IMG/VR virus record: IMGVR_UViG_3300010396_000082
Span: 1-31,549 of that record
Source of the DNA: a virus
Direction: 5' to 3' (one strand)
Length of the DNA stretch: 31,549 bases
Shown here: piece by piece, positions 20,838 to 27,347 of the stretch
Position numbering within the stretch: the first letter of the stretch is position 1
Layout of the letters: every line of letters starts with the position of its first letter
The notes under the pieces: model-generated
What the model was told of the DNA's origin: nothing
Database searches by the model: none
What the model saw: only the letters and a program-made list of their open reading frames with translations
Program-made: the position numbers and the translations under genes

Positions 20838-21068
20838 TTAGGAAGCTCGGCTTTTGCCCGCTGTAACGGGGAAAAGCTCAGATTCCTCTACGTCTAAAGC
20901 TTGGGCCAGCGCACGTCTTGTTAAGGGGCGCACTGGAACCCGACCAGTTCTGATTTTGCTAATCATGCTCGAGGACACGCCAGAGGCTGCGGCCAACTTG
21001 GCTACACCGTCCGGCCCATTCTCCAAAACCCACCAGTCTATTACCGCTCTATTTACCCTACGTATCAT
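20838..21068 (-). CDS. Cro-like XRE-family repressor
   Basis: The product (about 76 residues from the ATG at 21068; a longer frame to 21104 extends into the operators) has a helix-turn-helix: PDGVAKLAAASGVSSSMISKI and the second helix RTGRVPVRPLTRRALAQAL, then a short end DVEESELFPVTAGK. It reads opposite to the repressor-like gene at 21152 and heads the early operon, the position of Cro. No SD is seen at the chosen ATG. It should repress the opposite gene or itself early in lytic growth. Confidence 0.7.
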   Translation of the reverse strand: MIRRVNRAVIDWWVLENGPDGVAKLAAASGVSSSMISKIRTGRVPVRPLTRRALAQALDVEESELFPVTAGKSRAS

Positions 21069-21077
21069 CAATATGAA

Positions 21078-21122
21078 TTTAGCACTAGTGATACCGAAAT
21101 GCAAACACTATTTAGCACTAAA
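21078..21122. promoter_or_regulatory. Divergent operator region with repeated TTTAGCACTA
   Basis: The element TTTAGCACTA occurs at 21078-21087 and 21111-21120. Each copy is part of a small palindrome: CACTAGTG at 21083-21090 and TTTAG-CA-CTAAA at 21111-21122. The pair lies between two divergent HTH genes, as expected for a genetic switch. Confidence 0.6.
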
Positions 21123-21151
21123 GTAGCAGAAGTGAAATAGCGTACAAGAAC

Positions 21152-21595
21152 ATGGAAAGAGGCGGTTTTTTTCAAGCCAACCTGAGTCGTCTCATATCGG
21201 AGCGGGGCTGGTCATTAAAGCAGTTAGCCAAAGAATCGGGGGCTAGCTATCATACTTGCTTTCGCGCGGTAAGCTTAGGCATCCTTCCGCGTGGGGGGAA
21301 TCAAAAAAAGCTGGCTGATGCTCTTGGCGTATCTATATCAGACTTACATTCAGATCCGGAAAAGCTCGCTGCGTCGTCGTCGCGCGGCTCCGTCGATATT
21401 TTTAGCCCCGAAATCCGCCAGCTGATTTTGTCGTGGAAGGGCGCCAAAGAGGAGTGGCAGCGACATTTTGCGCTTTTTGTTCTGACGGGAAAATATGAGC
21501 ATCTAATGAAGGTCTCGCCCGAAGTTCGCAAGCGACTCGAGAAAGCGCTACGTCTTTTTGGTCTATCACCCCCAAGTCAGCCATCAAAGAAATAA
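21152..21595 (+). CDS. Repressor-like XRE-family protein
   Basis: The 147-residue protein has an N-terminal HTH (about 8-62): ANLSRLISERGWSLKQLAK, ESGASYHTCFRAVSLG and KKLADALGVSISDL. A Ser-rich linker and a helical C-terminal part (SPEIRQLILSWKGAKEEWQ to RLEKALRLFGL) follow. No LexA-type serine protease motif is visible, so induction may be RecA-independent or the repressor may be of the short type. It faces the Cro-like gene across two palindromic repeats and is the likely lysogeny repressor. Confidence 0.7.
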   Translation: MERGGFFQANLSRLISERGWSLKQLAKESGASYHTCFRAVSLGILPRGGNQKKLADALGVSISDLHSDPEKLAASSSRGSVDIFSPEIRQLILSWKGAKEEWQRHFALFVLTGKYEHLMKVSPEVRKRLEKALRLFGLSPPSQPSKK

Positions 21596-21691
21596 AATAC
21601 CGCTCGAAAACCCATTCGATTTGATCCATGAGCCGCCAATCGGTTGTTTTTGTCTAAATAAACTTAGTCTCTTTAGTTTTTCAATAGAAAT

Positions 21692-21709
21692 TATGCCAAT
21701 ATTGGCATA
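21692..21709. promoter_or_regulatory. 18-bp perfect palindrome, operator
   Basis: TATGCCAAT and ATTGGCATA are perfect 9-bp inverted arms with no spacer. The site lies 34 nt before the ATG of an XRE-type gene at 21743, in the promoter position, which suggests autoregulation. Confidence 0.7.
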
Positions 21710-21742
21710 CTACTCCTCTTCAAATTCAAGAAATATTAATCC

Positions 21743-21976
21743 ATGGGAAAGCCCAGGCTTAAGCCTGAAAAAGTTTACAAGGCTATTGGCCTTAAAGTGC
21801 GTGCACTCCGTGAGGCGCGGGGCTGGACATTAGAAGAGACTGAGGAGCACGGCTGGCATGAGTGGACGCAGCTTCAAAAGATTGAAGCCGGACGGCGAGG
21901 CATTACTGTCCGGACTTTGATCAACCTATCGAACTTATTCGGCGTTCATCCGTCTGTGTTTTTTCAGGATATCTAA
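21743..21976 (+). CDS. Small XRE-family regulator
   Basis: This 77-residue protein is a single HTH domain: KAIGLKVRALREARGWTLEE, EWTQLQKIEAGRRGITVRTL and INLSNLFGVHPSVFF at the end. The sequence fits short stand-alone Cro/C1-type regulators. It is transcribed with the same polarity as the upstream repressor, with an 18-bp perfect palindrome just ahead, and the lipoprotein gene follows. It could regulate that lipoprotein, itself or both. Confidence 0.7.
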   Translation: MGKPRLKPEKVYKAIGLKVRALREARGWTLEETEEHGWHEWTQLQKIEAGRRGITVRTLINLSNLFGVHPSVFFQDI

Positions 21977-21977
21977 A

Positions 21978-21987
21978 GTAAATTTAC
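21978..21987. promoter_or_regulatory. Short palindrome before lipoprotein gene
   Basis: GTAAATTTAC is a perfect 10-bp palindrome in the 32-nt gap between the XRE gene and the lipoprotein. It may be a promoter-associated operator or chance in AT-rich DNA. Confidence 0.3.
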
Positions 21988-22008
21988 ATTACTGACGATA
22001 GGCCTAGT

Positions 22009-22431
22009 ATGGGAACAATCATCATTACGTTTTCGTTAGCAATGACTTTGTCGGCATGCGCTGGATCAAGCTCTTCATCTGATTCAAGCGTTTCAATTAA
22101 GAACGCAATTCAAAAGACATGGCGCTCAACAGATCCTGCGTGGACGCTGAGCCTCGATGATTTCAATGCGACCGGGACATCGCAAGCTGCGTGGACCGAA
22201 CCGTTTGGAACTGTTTGTACATGTACCGTGATCGCATCAGAGACCACGCCAGGCTCAATTGCGGCGGGCTCAGCGGTCTTGAGTACTTGCGCAGCTACGA
22301 CTTCCGCCAGTTGCGGGACGTGTGATCCGGGCTGCTCAATGTATAATGGCAATTGGACATGGACGCTTTCTGGTGCGGTACTCTCGTTTTGCCAGCAGGG
22401 CTCGGCCGCTGGATGCGTAGATTTAAACTAG
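22009..22431 (+). CDS. Cys-rich lipoprotein, probable lysogenic cargo
   Basis: The 140-residue product has a lipoprotein signal (GTIIITFSLAMTLSAC, lipidated Cys at 17) and a Ser-rich spacer. The mature part has two Trp-containing beta-like units and several more Cys (FGTVCTCTV, STCAATTSASCGTCDPGC, SFCQQGSAAGC), which could form disulfides outside the inner membrane. It lies downstream of the repressor on the plus strand, as expected for a gene expressed in the lysogen and able to change the cell surface or block superinfection. Family not recognised; function is inferred from context. Confidence 0.65.
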   Translation: MGTIIITFSLAMTLSACAGSSSSSDSSVSIKNAIQKTWRSTDPAWTLSLDDFNATGTSQAAWTEPFGTVCTCTVIASETTPGSIAAGSAVLSTCAATTSASCGTCDPGCSMYNGNWTWTLSGAVLSFCQQGSAAGCVDLN

Positions 22432-22444
22432 ATAATCAATCAAT

Positions 22445-23179
22445 TTAAACCAGCGTCAAAAGCCTTTGCGCTCTTGCTTCCCAACCCTTTAAGTAACGCC
22501 CATACTTTTCCGGATCGATCGCGACAATGGCGAGATAACCAGCCATGTCCAAGCCTTCCAGTGTTCTGACCATTTGTGAAGGTTTCGCCATGTTGACCGC
22601 CGCAATCGTGTTCGGGCCCATTACGCCATCGACCGCAACGCTTAAGCCCAACGTCTTACACGCCCGCTGCGCATACTTGGCGCTAGTGCTGACCCCGCGA
22701 TTAACGCCGATGTCGAAAATAGCGGTCGCCACGTTTTGCGCTGCCACCTGATCGAGCGAAAGCTTTTGCCAGTAGAGCTCGCGGTAAATTTCGCAGGCTT
22801 CCATCTTGGGGAGGTTTTTCATGTCCTCAATCGTAATTGAGCTCTCTGGGACTTTTCGATACTGGGCTACGTCCGGGATTGTTATGCCCCACATGGTAGG
22901 TCCCCCGTCGTCGATCGTAAAGCCTCCCTCGTTTTCCAAAACATAGTCAATCGAGCCTTCAATTTTTGCCATCGATCCCCCACCCTCGAATTCAAAATCA
23001 TGAATGCGAATATTTTCAGCGGCCTTGCAGTTCCGACAGCGCTTGACCACGCCGTTGACCTTGATAAAGCGCTGCTTCGCCCAGCGCGGGCGCGGGGCAG
23101 CCGCCCTCCCCTTTACACTCCAGAGATGGCCGCAAGCAGGGCAGTTAAGCCTTGTCGACTTAACTTTACGCAAGCTCAA
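22445..23179 (-). CDS. GH108-type muramidase endolysin with N-terminal zinc ribbon
   Basis: The open frame gives 244 residues. Residues about 12-55 are a zinc ribbon (LNCPACGHLW, then RCRNCKAAENIR). From the ATG at 22972 the muramidase domain follows: IDYVLENEGGFTIDDGGPTMWGITI, with the catalytic Glu in ENEGG, and a C-terminal substrate-binding part with LGLSVAVDGVMGPNTIAAVN (peptidoglycan-binding style). A good SD (GGGGG) lies before the internal ATG, so a 175-residue lysin may be made separately. The fusion starts at a TTG (23179 or 23173). No signal or membrane anchor is seen, so a holin is needed. Confidence 0.8.
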   Translation of the reverse strand: MSLRKVKSTRLNCPACGHLWSVKGRAAAPRPRWAKQRFIKVNGVVKRCRNCKAAENIRIHDFEFEGGGSMAKIEGSIDYVLENEGGFTIDDGGPTMWGITIPDVAQYRKVPESSITIEDMKNLPKMEACEIYRELYWQKLSLDQVAAQNVATAIFDIGVNRGVSTSAKYAQRACKTLGLSVAVDGVMGPNTIAAVNMAKPSQMVRTLEGLDMAGYLAIVAIDPEKYGRYLKGWEARAQRLLTLV

Positions 23180-23588
23180 TGTGGACGGACATTCCCATCA
23201 CCGTGCCGTCCACCACGACTGAATCAACCGAAATATCTTTTTGCGATAAATCAAGGACCGCAAGTCCGTTACCGATTGCGTTTCCGTTGTTGATTGCGAC
23301 CTTGCAGCTCGCCTTTTTGTCAGCGACCGACACCACTTCAATCTCAACGCCAGGGAAGTTTAGCTTTTTTCCTGGAACAACGTTTGCGCTCAAAAGGAGT
23401 GAGGGGTCAATGACCGTCGTCCCTTGCGCTGGAAAGGTCTTTGAAACAAACAGAAAGTGCACGCCCACTTCGCCGTTATATTCGACAATGCCTGACGAAT
23501 CGTCGGCGTTATATTGTAGGTATCCGCCAGTGATCATGCCGGAAGCGGTGAGATTGAGGCGCTTGAAAACTAAAGCTTTTGCGTTCAT
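23166..23588 (-). CDS. Hypothetical beta-rich protein in lysis/tail region
   Basis: This 140-residue protein shows alternating strands: ALVFKRLNLTASGMITGGYL, GVHFLFVSKTFPAQGTTVI, NFPGVEIEVVSVADKKASCKVAI and VVDGTVMGMSVHIELA. It lacks membrane segments and Cys clusters and looks like a small beta-sandwich virion or accessory protein. It overlaps the upstream membrane-protein gene by ATGA and the endolysin by 14 nt, so it belongs to the same transcript. No family name is given. Confidence 0.6.
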   Translation of the reverse strand: MNAKALVFKRLNLTASGMITGGYLQYNADDSSGIVEYNGEVGVHFLFVSKTFPAQGTTVIDPSLLLSANVVPGKKLNFPGVEIEVVSVADKKASCKVAINNGNAIGNGLAVLDLSQKDISVDSVVVDGTVMGMSVHIELA

Positions 23589-23920
23589 GGTTTTGTCTCC
23601 TTTAAAGCTGGTTGTCGTAGTTTCGCTTGAGCGGCTTGATTTTGCGCGGCCTGCTGATCGATCGCAGCCAGCTGCTGATTAAGGTCTGCGTCTTGCGCTT
23701 GAATGCTCTGCCGATCGCCGACAGAGATCGCGCCGTCAGACGCGTGTGCGTCCTCGTCTTGCGCCATCGTGGTGATCGCGTTTTGCTGCCGCTGTTTATG
23801 CTGCTGATATTGGTTCCAGAAATAGCCAAAGAGCGTCCCCGCAACGCCCGTAATTAGCGGAGCGTAAGGCGATACCATCGAAAACGCGGCCGTGATGAAT
23901 GTCCAAATCGTCGAAAACAT
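23585..23920 (-). CDS. Membrane protein with coiled-coil tail, spanin- or holin-like
   Basis: The 111-residue protein has an N-terminal hydrophobic half, FSTIWTFITAAFSMVSPYAP and LITGVAGTLFGYFWNQY, followed by a polar Gln/Ala/Asp helix (about 45-105). This shape resembles an inner-membrane spanin or small holin. It lies between a lipoprotein gene and the endolysin, and starts by TAATG overlap with the lipoprotein stop. An i-spanin/o-spanin pair with the 248-residue lipoprotein is possible but the lipoprotein is long for an o-spanin. Confidence 0.5.
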   Translation of the reverse strand: MFSTIWTFITAAFSMVSPYAPLITGVAGTLFGYFWNQYQQHKQRQQNAITTMAQDEDAHASDGAISVGDRQSIQAQDADLNQQLAAIDQQAAQNQAAQAKLRQPALKETKP

Positions 23921-24666
23921 TATTCACTTCCTCTGTAAAAAATCTTGTTAAACCCGTAAGCAAAATGTAGAGCAAACCTGTGGGGAGCTTTCGTGCTCGC
24001 AAACTCAATCGCACATTCGCCCGTTGGCATTACATATTCGAACGTTTCGGCGTCGATGAATTTTCCCTGGCAGGGCTTTGGCATTCCGTCTGGAATATTG
24101 GCGGGGTTCGCGGCGATCACTTGCTCGCTAAACTTCACACGCTCAACAAGGCCCGCCATCGACTGGCAAACGCTCGTTCCGGTTGAACCGCCGTCAGCGC
24201 CGTTACAGATATTTTCGGCCGGCAAGGTGTAGTGGGAGTTTTTGAAGATCAAAATTCCAAACGCACTTCCAACCGGATTTCCATCTTTGTCGAGTTGTTT
24301 GGAGTACGCCTGAAGCCGAATCGGACATTGTCCAGTATCCTCAATCCCGGGGGCCAAGCTGAGCGTGAATTCATATCCGCGATTGGGACGAAACCAGCCA
24401 GTTTGGATCACGTCCTCAAATTTCAAAAACCTATGGCAAGAAATAACTCTGAATTCGTTTACGTCAGTTTTGCTAACGATCGTAATATCGTGAGTGGGAG
24501 CGCTTGAGCCAATCGAAAGGCCGTCCCAGGCCACGCCGTCTATCTGGCCGGAAAGATCGAGCGCATAAATGGGAGCTGGCGCTTGACTCGGCAAAGCTAT
24601 ACCAGAGCCCGTGCACGCAGCAAAAAGAAAGGGCGCGAAAAGCGCCCTTAGCCATTTGCGAAACAC
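23920..24666 (-). CDS. Lipoprotein of the lysis region
   Basis: The 248-residue product begins with GTG (TAAGTG after the upstream stop) and has a signal peptide with a lipobox, FRKWLRALFAPFLFAACTGSG (Cys at 18). The mature part is beta-like with several Cys (SCHRF, QCPIRL, NICNGADGGSTGTSVCQS, CQGKFIDAETF, GECAIEF), suggesting disulfides. It could be a phage outer-membrane lipoprotein that takes part in lysis or blocks superinfection. No named family is recognised. Confidence 0.6.
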   Translation of the reverse strand: MFRKWLRALFAPFLFAACTGSGIALPSQAPAPIYALDLSGQIDGVAWDGLSIGSSAPTHDITIVSKTDVNEFRVISCHRFLKFEDVIQTGWFRPNRGYEFTLSLAPGIEDTGQCPIRLQAYSKQLDKDGNPVGSAFGILIFKNSHYTLPAENICNGADGGSTGTSVCQSMAGLVERVKFSEQVIAANPANIPDGMPKPCQGKFIDAETFEYVMPTGECAIEFASTKAPHRFALHFAYGFNKIFYRGSE

Positions 24667-24903
24667 TTAGGCCGCCGGCAAAACGGCAGCGGAAATGCAC
24701 TTAACCAAATAGGCAATATCGTCTGGCTGTTTGATATCGGCGGGCAAAGCTTGATAGCTTCCGGCCAAAGAGACAAGCGCCGGCATCAGGTCAGAGACGT
24801 AAACCGCGACGCCCTTTTTCGCCTTGATGTCTGCGACTTCAACGCCAATCGCATCGCCCAAAGCCTTTACTTCGTCTGCGACGTTCAATGTAACTTGCTG
24901 CAT
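24667..24903 (-). CDS. Hypothetical helical protein
   Basis: The 78-residue protein has the SD AAGGAG and reads VTLNVADEVKALGDAIGVEV, a Lys/Ala-rich bend, then VYVSDLMPALVSLAGSYQAL and a final helix. It is mildly hydrophobic without a true membrane span. It lies between tiny membrane proteins and the lipoprotein in the lysis region. Not recognised. Confidence 0.6.
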   Translation of the reverse strand: MQQVTLNVADEVKALGDAIGVEVADIKAKKGVAVYVSDLMPALVSLAGSYQALPADIKQPDDIAYLVKCISAAVLPAA

Positions 24904-24906
24904 GTT

Positions 24907-25065
24907 TTACTCCTTTTGAAAAAATGGTTTGATCGTAAAAAACAAAACTGTAAAAAATAAAATTACGAGCCCAATCGTAGAGGACGCCTTGATAAATTTC
25001 TGGTGTCCTAGCCACCACTCCCAAATAAGCAGACACACGCAAGCCTCGTGCGCCGGATGGAGCAT
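24907..25065 (-). CDS. Small membrane protein in lysis region
   Basis: The 52-residue product has an N-terminal part (LHPAHEACVCLLIWEWWLGH) and a strong membrane span (STIGLVILFFTVLFFTI) with a basic end (KPFFQKE). It directly follows the 59-residue membrane-protein gene. It could be an antiholin or a pinholin partner; this is only an inference. The stop overlaps the SD of the next gene. Confidence 0.55.
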   Translation of the reverse strand: MLHPAHEACVCLLIWEWWLGHQKFIKASSTIGLVILFFTVLFFTIKPFFQKE

Positions 25066-25066
25066 T

Positions 25067-25246
25067 TTAATGCCTCATCCAAATCGCAAAAGCGTTGATC
25101 GCAAAAGTGATCAAAGCGCAAAGGACAGTCACGCCGCCAGCAATGCGCCACTTAAATTCGCTTAAGCGCTTAACATCCGTTTTAATCTCTTGAATGTCGT
25201 CATCCATTCGACTCAAGAGCTCTTTCAGCCATCCGTTGGCTTCCAT
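25067..25246 (-). CDS. XhlA-like small membrane protein, possible holin
   Basis: The 59-residue product has a charged helical half (EANGWLKELLSRMDDDIQEI then KTDVKRLSEFK) followed by one membrane span (WRIAGGVTVLCALITFAINAFAIWM) and a basic end. This charged coiled coil plus C-terminal single span is the pattern of XhlA-type proteins and small phage holin partners. It is in the same transcript as the endolysin, about 1.9 kb upstream. Function is inferred. Confidence 0.65.
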   Translation of the reverse strand: MEANGWLKELLSRMDDDIQEIKTDVKRLSEFKWRIAGGVTVLCALITFAINAFAIWMRH

Positions 25247-25252
25247 TTTTTT

Positions 25253-25612
25253 CTAAAACCCTAACGCGTTCAAGTTTACGTTAATCGTTGAACTTCCGCC
25301 GCTCGCATAAGTGAAGGCAACCCTGAGCCAGCGATAACTCAACTGGCTAAGTGTGATCAAAATCGCGCCGCCCGAAGTAACGTTCGTCGAAGTGTTCGGG
25401 ATATCAACCCAGTTTGTGGGCGTGAAGTTGACCGCATCGTTACCGAAAGCGCACGGATCATTTGAGGCTTGAATTTTGACTGAGCCCGTACAACCTGAAT
25501 CGCCAAAATAGGCGTGAAAGCTTGCCGAATAGAGTTGAGAGGCGTCGATTTTTCCGCCTGTTTGAGAAGCGGTGTCGACGGCTGAGAGAACGTTTTGATT
25601 TATGTTTCGCAT
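25253..25612 (-). CDS. Beta-rich virion protein, paralogue of the 27348-27722 gene
   Basis: The 119-residue product starts best at the ATG at 25612 (SD GGGGA); an ATG at 25621 lies too close. The body is beta-like: SVKIQASNDPCAFGNDAV, NWVDIPNTSTNVTSG, and ILITLSQLSYRWLRVAFTYASGGSSTI ending NVNLNALGF. The run IQ-SND, W-x-I/L, QL-Y-W/I-R-x-x-Y/FT-SG-NL is repeated in the protein at 27348-27722, so the two are likely relatives by duplication. Such small beta sandwiches often decorate tails or heads. Confidence 0.6.
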   Translation of the reverse strand: MRNINQNVLSAVDTASQTGGKIDASQLYSASFHAYFGDSGCTGSVKIQASNDPCAFGNDAVNFTPTNWVDIPNTSTNVTSGGAILITLSQLSYRWLRVAFTYASGGSSTINVNLNALGF

Positions 25613-25624
25613 ATTACACATCCC

Positions 25625-26302
25625 CTAAACGTAAAACTCTTCAACAATAATCAATCCACTACCGCCCGCAGCCCCCGCTTGCGCGGACGAGCTGGCGCCA
25701 ACTTGCCCCCCCCCGCCCCCATCGCCGTATCCACCAGCCGATGCCCCGGCACCGCCGCCACCTTGACGGGCGGGACCACCGGGTCCAAAAGTTGATTCGG
25801 CGCCTCCGCCTCCGTAAAATTGACCAGAAGCTAACGCCCATACCGGCTGACCTGAGCCCCCAGAAATATTGATGTCGCCCCCGCTTGCCGTCGCGACCGT
25901 AGTCGTCGAACCACTAGCGAAAACGGGAAATCCACCAACGGCCCCGCCACCAGCGCCGCCCGAACCGCCGCCCGCTGTTATCGTGCTAAACGTCGTATTG
26001 CCACCAGAACCGCCAGAGTTATTTCCGGCCGTCGGTGCTGCGCCAGCCGCCCCAACGGAATAGGTGTATGTGGCCGCAGGGTTCGCAATCCATTTGATGG
26101 CCGTAGCTCCAGAGTTCCCGCCCGCGCCGCCCGCGACTTGGGCTGTACTCGTAGCCGCGCATCCACCGCCGGCGCCGCCGCCCCCAACGCATGTTACTTT
26201 GAGCAAAATGCATCCCGCTGGAGTCGTGTACGTTTGCGAAGTTCCGGACGTGAATATTTGTTTCGTGGGCGCCGCAGCCAACGGCGAAACCGTTAGACCC
26301 AT
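25625..26302 (-). CDS. Glycine-rich tail adhesin-like protein
   Basis: The 225-residue protein starts with a beta-type head (IFTSGTSQTYTTPAGCILLK) that leads into a long Gly-rich region (GGGGAGGG, GGSGGNTTF, GGGAGASAGG, GGGGQVGASS) ending in GSGLIIVEEFYV. The start TSGTSQTYTTPAG followed by Gly repeats and the IIVEEFY end are typical of phage tail-fibre or adhesin tips that bind host surfaces; the Gly parts can stack as polyglycine helices. It lies among virion genes. It may be the main receptor-binding protein. Confidence 0.65.
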   Translation of the reverse strand: MGLTVSPLAAAPTKQIFTSGTSQTYTTPAGCILLKVTCVGGGGAGGGCAATSTAQVAGGAGGNSGATAIKWIANPAATYTYSVGAAGAAPTAGNNSGGSGGNTTFSTITAGGGSGGAGGGAVGGFPVFASGSTTTVATASGGDINISGGSGQPVWALASGQFYGGGGAESTFGPGGPARQGGGGAGASAGGYGDGGGGGQVGASSSAQAGAAGGSGLIIVEEFYV

Positions 26303-27346
26303 TTATAAATACTCCGCGTTGAACCAGCAGTTAGCGGAGCCAATCGTTTTTGTTGCCGCAGTCGAGGAGTTTGAAACGGCTATCCCGGTTGAAAAATAGC
26401 GGCCAATATCGCCAAAATCCCAGCTGAAATTAGCGCCACCAGGGACATAGGCCAAAAGCACAGGCACCGTCGTATCTGCCGGAACCGTTGCCGAGTTGAA
26501 AACTTGAATATATTGCGCCGAGGCCGAAGTGTTTACTCCAGTCAGCTGAAACAATCGCCCAGCACTTGCCTTAATCACATGCGATGCTTCAAGTGCGGTG
26601 GATGCAACGGACGAATTCGCATTCGTCGAGCCCGATTGCGGAATGACTTGCGCGTTCGTCAGCCACGCGGTCGTGTTTGCCGTGTTTCCCGGTTGAACTG
26701 TCCAAGTTCCAGATTGCGCGACGGTGGCATTGAGGTTGGAGGCCGTCGCTTGGGCCACCGTGAAAGAACCAGTCCCGGCGTTTGCGGTCACTGTGCCGCT
26801 CACAGGCTGGGTTACGCCGGATCCATCGACCTTCAAAGCGGTCATCGACGATACGCCTTGGACAGTGATCACGTCAGCTGACGGTGTACCAGCGGCGCCA
26901 AGCGCCGGCTGTTTTGCTGCAGTTGCGGCGCCCGTAGGCAAGGGTAAGCTCGCAGCAGAAATAGGCTGAGTTACAGCAGACCCATCAACCTTTAAAGCGC
27001 TTGAGGCCGTAACCGAAACCGTATTTGTGCCATCTGTGATTTTCTCGAAACGTGCCCGCGAGGCGACGTCGCCAGAGGGCTGAACGTTTCCAGAGCCATC
27101 GACGACTTGCGTTTTTTGCGAGCCATTTGTTTGATTAGCACTCGTCGAAGCGCCGCTCGGAAGCGCAGACGCCTGTACGTTCGTCATTAAATTTTTACTT
27201 GCGTCAACCTGAAGCGGCTGTAGGTTGAGCGAGCTATCAAGCCCCGCAACCTCAATCGCAGTCGTTGGCGCTGTTTGCCCGGTCGTTCCGATTGCCGAGA
27301 TTGTAATGGTCGCACTTGAGGGTGGCGGCCAGTAGAAGTCAGCCAA
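26303..27346 (-). CDS. Repetitive tail or virion surface protein
   Basis: The 347-residue protein starts with TTG (27346) behind SD AGGGGG. It is Ser/Thr/Ala/Val-rich with repeated turns: ALKVDGSAVTQPISAASLPL and ALKVDGSGVTQPVSGTVTAN, and NTANTTAW/TNANSSVAS segments. The C-terminal part (about 250-347) looks like a beta-sandwich with FQLTGVNTSASAQYIQVFNS and GANFSWDFGDIGRYF. Such build is common in phage tail fibres, decoration or head proteins that are trimeric. It has no catalytic motif. Confidence 0.65.
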   Translation of the reverse strand: MADFYWPPPSSATITISAIGTTGQTAPTTAIEVAGLDSSLNLQPLQVDASKNLMTNVQASALPSGASTSANQTNGSQKTQVVDGSGNVQPSGDVASRARFEKITDGTNTVSVTASSALKVDGSAVTQPISAASLPLPTGAATAAKQPALGAAGTPSADVITVQGVSSMTALKVDGSGVTQPVSGTVTANAGTGSFTVAQATASNLNATVAQSGTWTVQPGNTANTTAWLTNAQVIPQSGSTNANSSVASTALEASHVIKASAGRLFQLTGVNTSASAQYIQVFNSATVPADTTVPVLLAYVPGGANFSWDFGDIGRYFSTGIAVSNSSTAATKTIGSANCWFNAEYL

Positions 27347-27347
27347 A

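Noticed and set aside
22432-22444. Terminator between convergent lipoprotein and endolysin genes
   Set aside because: The 13-nt gap is AT-rich with no stem; any termination signal would have to lie inside the coding regions.
23602-24014. Minus-strand frames shifted within the spanin-like and lipoprotein genes
   Set aside because: Arg/Ser-rich shadows of genes with signal peptide and membrane patterns.
26019-26213. Open frames over the Gly-rich adhesin on both strands
   Set aside because: They arise from GC-rich glycine codons; products are Arg/Trp or Pro/Ala runs without gene-like composition.
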